Below are positions 1 through 12,340 of a DNA stretch of 64,000 bases, one piece after another. Source of the stretch: Dipetalonema caudispina (Eukaryota; Nematoda; Chromadorea; Rhabditida; Onchocercidae); assembly GCA_013365325.1 (NCBI GenBank), contig JABVXV010000002.1:496001-560000 (forward strand), read 5' to 3'. The notes under the pieces were generated by a model that was given only the letters and a program-made list of their open reading frames with translations, did not search any database and was not told the origin of the DNA. A program made the position numbers and the translations under genes. Within the stretch, counting starts at the first letter, position 1; every line of letters begins with the position of its first letter.

Positions 1-404
1 CCTTTCGCCATCTTCAAAAATGTGGATAGATATTGCTGCCCTAAGCACGCAGCTAACGGAAATGGAAAGATGGTAATGAAGATAACGAGTAAAACAGTAA
101 AAGAGCTGGAAGAGTTAAGGCCATGTATACAGACGAATCAAGTAATTTCAAAATGTAGGAATGGTAAACTAGCAACAAAAAAATACAAAAGGATCGGAAA
201 GAACAGAGCAGAAAGCGTGTTGCACATCAAAAATTTGTATAGTTACGATAGACTAACCTCAACTGGATGCAATCAGCAATGACAATGTGACAACTGTGAC
301 ATCAGTAATGTCCAGCATTAAAAAAATTATAAAAAAGATATGAAGGAGTAAAACTTTTTAACTTTTAAAAGCGCGAACAAACTTTACAACTTCACCGGTA
401 TTGT
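1..404. other. Window edge, downstream flank of tlk-1
   Basis: This stretch lies beyond the proposed stop codon of the minus-strand kinase gene and should hold its 3' UTR. A plus-strand open frame of 86 codons starts at 22 and is open to the window edge, and the first ~75 bases also read as a helical-looking segment in a second plus frame, with a possible GTAATG donor near 75. Neither matches a family I know. They could be the tail of a plus-strand gene outside the window or chance. Confidence 0.3.
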
Positions 405-3400
405 TCAAAAATCCGTCTCATCACTCCTTAGACATCTTGCCAGCGGCGAAGAAGGTGGTTGTGAAGATTTCTGAAAAATAACCTTTCATAATTTTTAAAA
501 AACAATCGTAAATAGCCATCAGAAATGCAATTCGAAAAGTATTCAGGGTATTAGGACATGCAGCCATATTCCTATAGCTTTGATAAAGTGAATATGTATC
601 ATCGAATATGATTTTTAGTGAACAGAAAAAATCCTTTGCAAGTAATAAATTTAAAAAATTTTACTTGGCCACGAGGACGGAAAAGCTCGTGTTTCGCAAG
701 CTCGAAAACATCTGCCCGCTCTTCTTTTCGGTACTGCAGACAGCGACGAATAAAATCCTGGAAAATATTGGAGAGAAAATTTTCCAAATTCATTTATAAT
801 CTCATTTGAACTACTGCACTGAAAGAAATAAAATCAGATTAAGTGTCTGAAATATACAACAACTTGTACAAATTTCCAGTAAAGGGAAGCTATCATTATT
901 ATAAATTAGTAGCATGGGTCACGACAGAAAAATGGATTTAAAAAAAATCTCCATCTCTAACAACTTCCCGCTACCTGATAAGTATCGCAAGTCATGCCAA
1001 AATTTTCAGCATAATGGGTGCATAAAAATAGTTCTATGTGCTTTGTCGAGAACATGCGGCGTGACCTTACCTGCGCTGCCGAGCTGACTACTGGTTTGGG
1101 AGGAAAAGTGACTTCGGTAGCTTTTAGAATAGTGTTTTCTTCCAGAATTTTCTGTTGAGTTTGTTCGTGTCCAAACGGCTATAAAAAGATGTAAATGAGT
1201 GTGAAGTGTCTTTTCAGAAAATTCCAAACAATTGTTTACATACTAAAAGATTTATAGAAAGACAAAAGCTTACTCGTCTGCCATATAGGCATTGGTAAAA
1301 TATGACACCAACACTCCAAACATCCACTTTTGAGCTTATCTTTGGAGGATTGTGACCAACAACAAAAGTTTCAGGAGGAAGATACCTAGAAATTCAGAAA
1401 ATGGAAATGTTAGGAAGAAATAAACTGGTAAATCCTAATTTATGATTACAAGATATGTGCTCATATCTAGTAGGAAACTAGCTTTTTAGTAGCTAGATGG
1501 ATTTAAGTTTTCCATAGCAATGAAAAAAGTGTCTATTCATATACATGACCCACGGCCAACCATTCATTTTTTATCAACACTGATGGGGAAGTTTTGATGT
1601 AATGGAGACTACAAGCTTTTCTTAAGATATTTGAAAAATCAGATTAATAGATAAAAAGGAACAATGAAACAGCAAAAGGATATGACCGACTCGATAACGT
1701 CTTCATGAAAATAACATTAAATCAGACACTAACCAGTATGTTCCAGCTCCCTGGGATGTGAGCTCAATAGAATCACCGTCATCAGCATCTTCCATTATTT
1801 TACTCAAGCCAAAATCAGTGATTTTTATTGCACCGCTCGTAGTACCCGACTGCAGCAGGATATTTGCCGGCTTCAGATCGTAATGAATTATCGGTGGGCG
1901 TTTTTCTGATAAATAACGAAGTGCTGACACTACCTGAAATAACTCAGACGGTTAAAGCTTTACACTGAAAAAAATTTCCCGGTTAATTCAAATACAATGT
2001 CCAATGAGATTTTTATCTTTCGTAATCAACGTCAATAATTTTTCTTGAATAAGATTGCTGTCCTCAAAAAAGTAAGTGTCCCAAGGCCGGACGTGCTTCC
2101 AAGTCGCAATGTATATTGGAATAAGGAGCAAAATTGTATCCCATCGTAAAAGGTCAGAAACTTGAAGAAATAGCCGTATGCGATAGCTCGTTCAAATTCT
2201 CAATTGCAGTTTCTATTACAAATTAGTATTCTTGTTATCTGTACATTTTTCAGAAATTTGTAAGAGCAAACTAACCTGCATAATAATAGAGCGTGCTTCC
2301 TTTTCGGGGATTTGCTTATTTTGCTTCAGATAAAAATCGAGATCATTACCATCACAGTACTCCAACACAGTACAGAAAGAATGATTATCGATTGTAAACA
2401 AGTCGAATAAGCGAACAATACGTGGGTGATCCAATGTCTTATGAATATCTTTTTCACGCATAGCATGTTTCACATAATTTGCCTACAATTTGTTCGTTCA
2501 CTGGCAATAATGAATGCAAAAAACAGAAAAAAAGATATTGTTTTTAAAGATAGAAGAAAACAGGAGAAATAACAATCGGTCCACTTCGTTTGATTCATTC
2601 AAAAATTAATTTTTTAAAACTAGTAGTTCTACATTCAATACATAGGAACTTGAGAATTAGTTGAGCAATAACCTTTTTATCTTCTTTCCATTCCTTATTT
2701 ACATGATGTATTTTGCAAGCCACATACTTGTTCTCATCCAGATCAAAAGCCCGCCAAACCTCGCTGTAGAACAAATAAATATAAACTACAAAATCGAGTA
2801 AAACTTTATTACTGATATAATAATGGACCGAAACGGTGATATTCCGAAGCATTGTTATTGCACAATTGGTGATATGTCACATGACAAACTAATTACATCG
2901 TTTCTCACCAGTACGAAAAATGCCTACTGAAGGGACTCGATCAACACCAAAGGACCTTATAAAAATCAACTCAAAATAAAACTAAAATAAACTAACCTGA
3001 AACCGCCTTTTCCAAGAAGCGAAAGTAGAAGATAGCGCCTATTGAGCAATTCGTGGTCTTTGTACCGACTTGATTCCTCATATTGAACCCGTTTTAATTC
3101 TCGAATATGCAGATTACGTTCTCTCTCCAAGCGATCACGTTCAGCGACCAGTTCTGCCTCCTCTTTTTTAAGATGTTCCTTAAATAAAGCCAAATGGTCT
3201 TCAAAAGCAAAGAAGAAAGAAAAAAGAATACAAAAAATTGTGCAATATAAAAAGACAATCAACTCAAGTAATTCAAACAATTTTGGAACATTGTGACAAC
3301 CATTGACGTTGACTCTCCGCAGGATTAATCACTGTGATTATTAGTTTTATCAAAATAAGAAAATACCAAGAAGTGTCAAAAACACTCCAGACGATGCGTT

Positions 3401-6400
3401 CTTCAATAGTCTTAACCTACCTTAAGCATATTCTCTTGAGTCAAATGAGAATGCAATCAAGAAGAACGTCAAAAAAACCAAATTACCTTACGCAAGCGAT
3501 AAATTTCTTCTTGTTCCAGATATTCTTGCAAAGTCAGTTCTTTTGGTAATTCTGGTTTTGCGAACAGTTCGTCAGTGAGTGAAATAGGACCTGGTCCTGC
3601 TGATGTAGACGGCACCATACCATCCGAACCAGTCGACATTGCTCTAAGAAAAAATCAATCCACGAAGTATGGCAAAGAAATTAGTTAATTTCAATTCGAA
3701 AATAATGCTTTCTTCATGAAGAAAATGAAGTGAAAGTTTCCAGAAAATTATTCACTGTTAGGCTCCAAATGCCATATTTTCAATCATGCAGTGATTTATC
3801 ATTTATAACTATATATCTTCGGTTTCAGCTTAATAGCGAAATTTTTTTTTCAGATTCCCTTCTTTTTCGAAATGAAAAAAGTATAAGGGAAAGTAAAGAA
3901 CAGAAGAGAGGTTTGGCTTTTAAGTCACTAGAAATACTTGTGTTTAACGTGGGAATGAATTTGAAGATAACACCAATGAGTAATCGAAACAATAAACTAA
4001 ATAATTTCTAATAAATGAAAATTCCTTAGTTTTTTACCTTTTCAAGTCTCGGGCACTTCCGGTTGGTTTCCTTTTTCGAAGATTCTGCGAAGCATTAATT
4101 ATCTCATTCCTTTCATTTGCAATCCTCTGCTGAGCTTTATTAATTTCTTCAAACGCCCAACCATCAGCCCACATTTCACGAAATTCTTCTCGGTGACGTG
4201 TTGGCTTGAACTGCCCAATACGTAAGCAATCCTCCATGCATTTTGCTTTCGCCTGGAAATTGCACCTAACATCATAAACGTCAAAAGTTCTTTGACTTTG
4301 GAAAAAACAACTGAAGTCGACGATAAATTAATGAGCAATCAAGAAGACAGAAATCGTGCTGTGTTTTCGTCTTATGAATTACGATTCTCCTATAAAATGA
4401 TCTATTCAGAGCTAATTTGAGAAACAGAAAAAAAAGCAATAGCCAAAAACGCACAGCAGAGGATACGAAAAACGATCGTAATATGGTACACAATATTAAT
4501 ATTAATGAGCTTTTCTGCGTAGAAAATACGTCGCAAAATTTTTTTTTTTTAACTGTGCACCAATTATATTGAAAAACAAAAGAAGAAAAGCTGTACCTGT
4601 TTTCTTTCCATGGTACTTTGTTCAATCAATAATTTTCTTATAGTCTCTTTGCATGCGTCCATGGATCGATCTCTTTTGATGATCTGTTGCTTCAATTCTT
4701 CAATTGTCCTCCTCATATCCTCAATTATACTATCTTTTTTTGAGAGCTCAGAACGCATTTCTGCTGCATCAATTAACGATAATTCATCAGTTTGCGCCTG
4801 AAAGAAGAATTATCAGTTTTGACAGACTAACAATAATTTTACACTCAATTCCTTAATGAAAATAAAATATATAAATGTAAAACAATTCATAAAATATGAA
4901 ATAAAGAATTCATCTGTGAAAATGAAACAATACGAATATTATTCTGAACTTGTGAATTACTTTACAAGAAAAAAAAGTTCTCAGTAAAGATACCTGAGAA
5001 TCCATTCGAGGTCTGCACAACAACGTTTGCGGTGGACTTTGGCTTTGGCTTGAATCACTCGAATTAAAAATGGTCAGATGAATATTCGGCCGAGTATTGG
5101 TTGATGGAGAAACAGATGTGATGATTGCACACTTAAAAATATTTATATAAAATGAATGATAAAAACCATTACAAAAAAAAGTTACAAAACTACAGTTTTT
5201 TGGAACATAAGTCTTGCAGTTTCCATTAACATTGTATATGGGTCTGAATTTGGCTTGGACGCAATGTTTTTATTTTATGAAAAATAATATGCTTGTATTG
5301 CTACGAAAATGAAGGAAAAATACAGACACTACTTACACATGAAAAACTGTATAACGATACCGCCGATCACCTAACTCAAAAAAATTCGAAAATATGAAGA
5401 AATGGTGTCGGATGAGAAACTATACATAGGCACATATTTACTCCAATTTAAACAGACAGCTTGACGGCCTAACAATGAATCAATTATGAGAAGGCGGACA
5501 AACATACCTGATGCTCAGTTTAACTATCAGATACACAAAATATTTCTGAATACTAAGGGCTAACATGTATTGCATGGCAACAATGTTCCTATGAACCACA
5601 AACGTAGATGGTTCCTATGAACCACAAACGTAGATACTGCTCTATCCAAAAAGTGACAAAGTGTCAAGAATTTTAATATCCATACGGCTATCGATCAAGC
5701 ACGAAAACTTTCGATGAGATAGTGTAAAGAGGATAAAAAAAAAAAATCTAAACGCTATTTTATATCAAGAATGTGAATGGGGTTCAATTTGTATCATTTT
5801 TGCAACCAACTTTATTATACTTACTGGAAAATTATTTGTATAAAACAGATGTACAAAGGTGCCGAAAAAAGAGAGCAACAGTTTGATGAAAAACAATCAT
5901 GGCATACTTCTAAATCAAACTTACGATAAGTTTTAGAAAAGAAGAAACAAACATACGTAGTCACTACTTGAACTATCGCCATTTGCGTGAGAGGCGTTTA
6001 TTTGACGCTTCGGGCTGGAACCAACTGCCATGTTCTGGAAAACTAGATAATGGAGTGAATTTTCTTCTGTTTATGGAGCTAAAAAAAAACTAACATTTCT
6101 CATGTGACGTGTAACATCGACATGACTTATAGAATTACAACGGATTCCATGAAAATATACACCTCCATGAAATAGCTATGGTCAGTTACTCGTCCAACTA
6201 TAGGAAACATGTAGATGACCATGAAAGAGATACCTTAAAACATTCAGTAATCTTCCGATCACTTTTAGGTGGGTGGCCATCATTTCTTCGCCTCTTTCGT
6301 AATGGCTTTTGCTCCAAAGATTTCACACCTTTAGTGTAATTACCCTTGTCGGGAGTTTCCGGCTCACGATCAGATACCGAACCCGTGCTGCTTACATTAG

Positions 6401-7255
6401 ATAATTCACTAGCGACTGGTATTGGCACATTGGAACCCGCAACTGTAACTGATGTAGGTACTAGTGGCGTCGTTACTTGTGTCTGAACAATTTCTCCCAG
6501 CTCCATCTGAAACTAATGTAGAGGAGAGTTGGCAAAAAGAAAATTAATCTTATATAAAAAGAAAAGACTATCCCCCGCCATGATAGCAAAAGAGCATTCG
6601 TATGAAAGATAATTAGAGGATAGCACTACCTTCATTAGATAGCAGTAACAGATCATGCAAAAAATCAAACCAGATGAATTTTAAATGGAATCCGGAAAGT
6701 TCAACACAAAAAAGCGTAACAAACCTTTTCTATAATCTTACTGCTTAGCCTTTCCCTTTCATAAACAGCTGGCAAGGAATACGCAGTATTGGATTTGTTG
6801 ATTGCTGTGACTGTTTTGACCACGTCAGCTGAACCTTTTTTAAGTAGCTATAATACAGAACAGTTTCAAAAAAAGATTAGTTCACAGGGGAAGTAGCGAA
6901 AAAGGCATACTTCGATATGTTCATACATAGCTCCAAATGAATATAACCTAAACATACAATGGGAAACAAAATTAAAACACCATGAAATGTCGAGATCCAA
7001 CAAAAAGCAAAATGATGAGTCGATAATTTACTGCAAATATCACGATATGTGGCCGACAAGAATTAGCCTCCTCTTCATAATCCTAAATCGTACAACCAAA
7101 TAGCAAAATACCTTCTCTGACGGTAAGGTCCTGTTCGCCTGCAGACCAGAATTAAATGTGCGTCTTTCAAGGTCAATTCTCGGTGGTTCACCAGAAGAAG
7201 TATCGAAATCTTCACACTGTACAATATCACCGGTAGCAGCCTCACCACTGGTCAT
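405..7255 (-). CDS. tlk-1: Tousled-like serine/threonine kinase (TLK)
   Basis: Nuclear kinase that in animals phosphorylates the histone chaperone Asf1 and supports chromatin assembly and, in C. elegans, transcription and mitosis (family knowledge). Sixteen exons keep phase throughout: 7112-7255, 6725-6847, 6234-6506, 5957-6034, 4994-5131, 4597-4797, 4038-4252, 3487-3643, 2997-3178, 2673-2763, 2276-2482, 1734-1933, 1274-1385, 1071-1178, 665-757, 405-470, giving about 795 aa. The N-terminal third is Ser/Thr-rich with a basic RKRRR patch near residue 160. Coiled-coil segments follow (about 253-330 and 440-485). The kinase domain starts near 490: glycine loop GKGGFSEV 499-506, Lys521 in VACK, catalytic loop HYDLKPAN with Asp622, and DFG 643-645. 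HYD instead of HRD is normal for TLKs. The last exon is chosen by splice sites; reading through its donor would instead add about 20 residues to exon 665-757. Additional small exons in the long introns cannot be excluded. Confidence 0.93.
5585..5635. repeat. Perfect 26-bp tandem duplication in a tlk-1 intron
   Basis: The unit beginning GTTCCTATGAACCACAAACG occurs twice back to back, at 5585-5610 and 5611-5635, identical except at its final base. It sits in the intron between exons 5957-6034 and 4994-5131, away from both splice sites. Probably a recent replication-slippage duplication. Confidence 0.85.
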
Positions 7256-9668
7256 AGCGTATCAAACAATTCCATAGCCTTTGTTTGTTACCGTTCGCGC
7301 TCTCCTTGTTACATTTACAAATGAGCACTTTCCTAGAATGTTTAATCCCCAATTACACAAAGATCTAAGTCCAATATAGATAAACTGAAACACTACATTG
7401 GGCCTTCGAAATTGATTTAAAATGTTTGTAAAGTCAATGATATACTGATACAGAAATACGTACGCTTCCAAAAGTAACGCATGTTGCCAAAAGTGAACAA
7501 AATTAAATATGACAGAATCAGAATTATATGTGGACAGAGTAAAACAAAATAATGTATGAAAGAAAGGAGAGTTTATAAAAAACATCTCCTTCGCACTTGA
7601 CGTGTTAGTGCAAAAAGGCATGTTTCTTTAGGGATGCTTATGTAGGGAATAATCAGAAAATAAATGAAGTTTCATCCGAATCAATGGTCAAGGATTGGTA
7701 AAAGGGACATTATCACGACCCATTGCTACTCGATTTTTCCAAGCTTCTCTGCACAGTTCATCACCAAGCCCGGTAACAACGATATCACAGCACAAATTAT
7801 CGATTTTCTTGAAACACTTCGTGCTATGATGTTAACAGTGATGGTGACCGTGAGGATGATGATGAAAATGCCGGTGACGACCACGATGATGACGACCATC
7901 ACCACCGCTACTACGATCCATCCCAATGCGCCGCTCCTCCTGGTCTATTCTGTGGCGTGTATGTTATGTATATATGAGTATGTTGTTTTATGTATGCGTG
8001 TGTATGTGTATGTGTGTGTGTGTATGTGTATGTGTGTATGTGTGTGTATGTGTCGATGATAGTGCCATCGACCACAGTATGCTCTGAAAACGGCCATGCA
8101 CTTTTCATGCTTTCTTTAGGCATTGTTCCTTGAAGTGCACGACGAATAAACAAACCTTTGCGACTCCTGATGATATGCACCGATATCACCAAAGCACAGC
8201 TCACTGCACAATTCCAGAACTACGAGATAGTGCTGCAGTACAATAGAAGATGCAGTAACTACTCGTGGAAATCTCGATAACCAATAACTGTATCTTTGTT
8301 TTCTTGTTCCAGTATCAATGCTCGTAACGTGAATAACATCAGTGTCATACGAAAAATTACCACATGCTAACAGTGTTAATACGCGGAAAATCTAGAATAG
8401 CGAGACTATGAGACTGTAGGTAAATTAGCATGGTGAGAGCAGTTTTATGATAGACCAAATAATGAGCAAAACGTAAACTATCCTAATAATGTCAACATAA
8501 AATCCTGTAAATGCACTGAAAAAAACACGTATCAGTAGAACGTAGCACTTTCCTGGATAATTTGTAACTGTTGTAATTTGTGGAGAGATGTTGCTGTTAG
8601 GATAATCTGAAGAATAATATATGCACCACAATCTCTTTCTTCTCCTGAGCTATCCTACGTATCTTCCCCAGATATTTCTCCTCTCGATGCACCCCCCGAG
8701 ATATCCTTAATAATTCCATACCAAGGAAAAAAATCAAACTGACACACTTCTGAGAGGCAAAGATGAACAACAGAGAAATTCTTATAACAAAATGAGTGAA
8801 TGAGTGCTTTTGGTAGGAATGAAAAGGCGGCGCGTCATACTGCAACTATGCGACACGTAGCGACAATGCAGCTATTAAATGTTAGGCTCTACCGTTTACA
8901 GCTCTTATACAAAGGCAACAGTCTGCTTCCTATGCGATAACACTACATTTATTGGCTTAATGCCATTTTGTTGTAAATGTCGCGCTGCAGTATGGATGCA
9001 GTAGTTGGCATAAGTAGTTGTAATGCAGTGTAGTTGTGCATATGCACTTCAAATGCAACATTTATGCAGGGAAAAGATCGCGCCGTTTTAAACTTTCCTC
9101 AAATCAAAGCATATTTCAAGCTACTACATATTGAGAGAGGTCAAAGGACGAGAGAATAATGAGGATGTTAATATCATCATGGTGGAAGCGATGAATGGAG
9201 AGATTGACACGGTAACTAGCTGGAAGGTCACAGGTCATCCCATGTGTATTTGTATGTTGGCGCCTAGATATATATGCACCATTAGACATTGTAGAATTGA
9301 TAATTGCATCCATCATAACGCTTGCATTCATAATTCTTCGTCCGAAAGAAAGGCGGGTTAGAAATACCTTTAAGGGACAGAGTATGAAATCAAAACATTA
9401 AAAATTCTCAAAATATAAGATAGAGTTACAGAATCGTTATTGTTGTCACCCTCATTTTGATTATGTCCCATAATATTCGAAGGTATGAGCAGAATATGAG
9501 TTCCCTTTCCTGATGATAAATTCCGAGAGGACTGACTGACAGGGAGTAGAAGCATCCAAATCAATACTTACTGATCACAACGAAGCTAATCCTATCACTT
9601 CAACCATGTCTGGATTTTGCAAATGCTTGAAGCAATGTATAAATAGCCTAGCAAAATGGTCCTCTACT
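7256..9668. other. Intergenic region upstream of tlk-1
   Basis: About 2.4 kb between the tlk-1 start and the tRNA cluster. I see no exon with convincing splice sites and protein character. It should contain the tlk-1 promoter and 5' UTR. It includes GAT/GAC/CAC trinucleotide-rich DNA (about 7845-7915) and a TG-rich microsatellite. Open frames across these repeats are low complexity and were not accepted. Confidence 0.5.
7967..8053. repeat. TG/TATG microsatellite
   Basis: Alternating TGTG and TATG units run almost uninterrupted for roughly 85 bases. It is a simple-sequence repeat in intergenic DNA and could be length-polymorphic. Confidence 0.85.
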
Positions 9669-9750
9669 TGACGAGAGTGGGATTCGAACCCACGCCTCCG
9701 AGGAGACTGGTGCCTTAAACCAGCGCCTTAGACCGCTCGGCCATCTCGCC
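9669..9750 (-). tRNA. tRNA-Leu (anticodon AAG)
   Basis: Read on the minus strand, the gene starts GGCGAGATGGCCGAGCGG and ends in a T arm containing GGTTCGAATCC followed by TCTCGTC. The acceptor stem pairs over seven positions with one G-U, and the discriminator base is A (plus T at 9669), as expected for leucine. The anticodon stem CTGGT/ACCAG closes the loop TTAAGGC, giving anticodon AAG for CUU codons. A long variable arm marks a class II tRNA. A TTTT lies a short way downstream as a possible RNA polymerase III terminator. It is the most downstream copy of a tandem trio. Confidence 0.95.
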
Positions 9751-9832
9751 CTTGGATATATCTTCCAACATATATTTCATATCTCAGTAAGTATCAATAT
9801 CATCGGTAAAAGGTATTACTTTTTAAACCTGT

Positions 9833-9914
9833 TGACGAGAGTGGGATTCGAACCCACGCCTCCGAAGAGACTGGTGCCTAAAACCAGCGCCTTAGACCAC
9901 TCGGCCATCTCGCC
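9833..9914 (-). tRNA. tRNA-Leu (anticodon TAG)
   Basis: Almost identical in body to the neighbouring copy at 9669-9750, but the anticodon loop is TTTAGGC, giving anticodon TAG (CUA codons). Small differences also occur in the D arm (ACTCGG for GCTCGG on the plus strand) and in the variable arm. Acceptor, anticodon and T stems all pair. The shared spacer motif TAAGTATCAATAT shows that the duplicated unit included flanking DNA. Confidence 0.95.
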
Positions 9915-9999
9915 CCTACATATATCCTCTACCGTATGATACATGGTCCAATAAGTATCAATATTACCCGATAAAAAATCCGCTATTTGTGAAACGTGT

Positions 10000-10081
10000 T
10001 GACGAGAGTGGGATTCGAACCCACGCCTCCGAAGAGACTGGTGCCTAAAACCAGCGCCTTAGACCACTCGGCCATCTCGCC
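10000..10081 (-). tRNA. tRNA-Leu (anticodon TAG)
   Basis: Third copy, about 167 bases from the previous one and identical to it over the tRNA body, including anticodon TAG. A run of six T residues on the transcribed strand (plus AAAAAA near 9973) lies about 20 bases downstream and can serve as a polymerase III terminator. Confidence 0.95.
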
Positions 10082-12340
10082 CTATACCAATTTTCTAAAC
10101 GACAATTGTTGTAAATTAAAATATCTTGACATTAATTCTCCTACACTGTTGAAATTAGCATAAATGATAATGACTGTCATAAATGCAGGAGGAAATTATA
10201 AAGAATATTAAAGAAAAAAAAAAAAAAAAAAAATTATCGGCAGGAGAGATTGATGTAAAGATGTAATAAATGGAACAACGCACTCCTTTTCCCATTATCC
10301 TTATTGTTATGCATTATCAAGACAGTATTACAACACATTTCTCATTGTTATTACACGTCTCTTTACGTCAAACGCACTTCAATAATCTATCCGATTCAGT
10401 ATAATATTACTAATAAGTTAATATTATTCCAACTTCCGATTCAGTTTGTTTTCTTACTAGTCACTAACTGTTAATAATTATTTTAAAACTCGTCGTGAAT
10501 CCGAAAATTTTTCATCATAAGTATTTTTAAATAAAATTAGCCTTTGTTCTGGAATTATTCTCATTTGAGTGATTGTCATATAAATTGATAATTTGAGGAA
10601 GGTCACAATGTCTAACATAAATCATTTTGTTTACAGTCATTTTTACCTGAGATACGGTAAAACATCTGCCTTGTTATTCACATTACCAAAGTAACAAATC
10701 ACATTTAGATTAACCCTAATCATATTTGCGAAAGGATTGATACACAATAACCTTTGTTCGTTATGCTTAATAAAATATTGTAATACAATGTTCTTTGAAA
10801 TGTCACTCCTACCGCACCCACATATATATATAGTTACACCAAAATAATGTTTCTCGAGTGTTATTCATTTAGAGATTGTGCTTCAGTTATAGTTTTTTTT
10901 GTGTTGTATTATTTGGCTTCATTCTTCGACAACAGTTATAATTTCCTTCTTCTACTATACTTAGCAATAAAGATTTTCTATGGTATTATTCTACATTACT
11001 CACATCTACATCCCATTGACGATCAACTTCATTATTGACGGACGACTCAAGATTATCCTGTAACGCCTAAGAAGAACCTCTCCTAAGGAAGAAAACAACT
11101 CCCACCAAATATTCGAGAGTGTCTAAAGCAAGTCTTTCCCAAATCAACAAACATAAAAGAAAATTCACGACAACTCTCGTAATCATTCAACTCAGAAGTT
11201 TCAGCACGTCTTTATTCAAAGAAATCCGAGTGTTCGTCATTATCCTAAAACAGGCTCAGGAATCAATCCTGTCTTATCGATCACAGAGAATCCGGTAGTA
11301 CGAGGTAGGATATGTGTGACCTACTAACCTCTTTAGGTTTACATGCCTGGCTTAAATTGTTTTAAATCACTGAACAAATACCACTCCCATCTTCCACCTT
11401 CCTTATGTTGAAATCTTAGTGAAAAATGAATAAATATGATGCCTTAAATCTCATTTTAGACTATATTACTCCAACAGTACCCCAACTGCATTCCTTCAAG
11501 TTCGACTCAGTGGTCCATTTGCAAATGTATTCGAAGCACAACAAACTCGTTTGAATTTGCTGAATTCACTATTTAATAAGTTTCTTCTGGTAAGCATATG
11601 TCCTGCTATAGCCATTAGTGACGCTGATTTATGCACAGTGTTATTGATTGTTGAGCAAATGTGTATACATGTCCACTTGTATTCGTGAACACTGATTTCA
11701 AATTATGACCACATATAAATACGACGAAAGACTTTGGCACACGCACGGAACAATACTCACATATAAGATATAATAATAATCAGTGTATAGAGAAACCAAT
11801 CAAAATACCAAAATTATTGTTGTGACTGCAACACGTTAAGCAACTCCGTGTCTACACATCAATTTAGAATCCTTCTATTACTCTCTCGTATTTTATTGTT
11901 CTTATTTTGTTTTGTTTTCTCGTTAGAAGGAATATTTAAAAGAGAATAGTGAAGGACCCGACAAATCCCAAACAAATTCGAAAGTTTCCATAAATGAGTG
12001 AAGGAAATAAAAAGAAGGAAGTGACAGAGTAGCTGCAATTTGAAAGCAAGTACGTATTGCCACTTGATGGATACTGAAGTGATACAAAACCATTCTCTAG
12101 AAACTCCCAAACATGTTCCAAATGGCCTCACTATTAATACTAAACTGTTACAGATGCAGCACAACTACGTAGCACAAGTATTTCAATCACGAAAAATTCC
12201 AAACATCCCTATGTGTTAACGTTATAATTTACACTTCACATTTGCAATATTCCGTTCAAGTGTATTTCGAACAATCTAAAGATTTTAGAATTAACAAACA
12301 AAAAACAGAACAAAACAAAACGGAACATATTCAGAAAAAG
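10082..12340. other. AT-rich intergenic region
   Basis: No gene recognised. The stretch contains a 20-base A run near 10215 and several short open frames (for example 10847-11038 plus and 11859-12164 minus) that are hydrophobic or low complexity and lack supporting splice structure. It should hold the tRNA upstream flank and the 3' end of the RING gene. Confidence 0.45.

Noticed and set aside
7664..8059. Plus-strand open frame of 131 codons
   Set aside because: It consists mostly of GAT/ACC trinucleotide and TG microsatellite translated as Met/Thr and Cys/Val runs. It has no splice support, and the opposite strand is equally open for the same reason.
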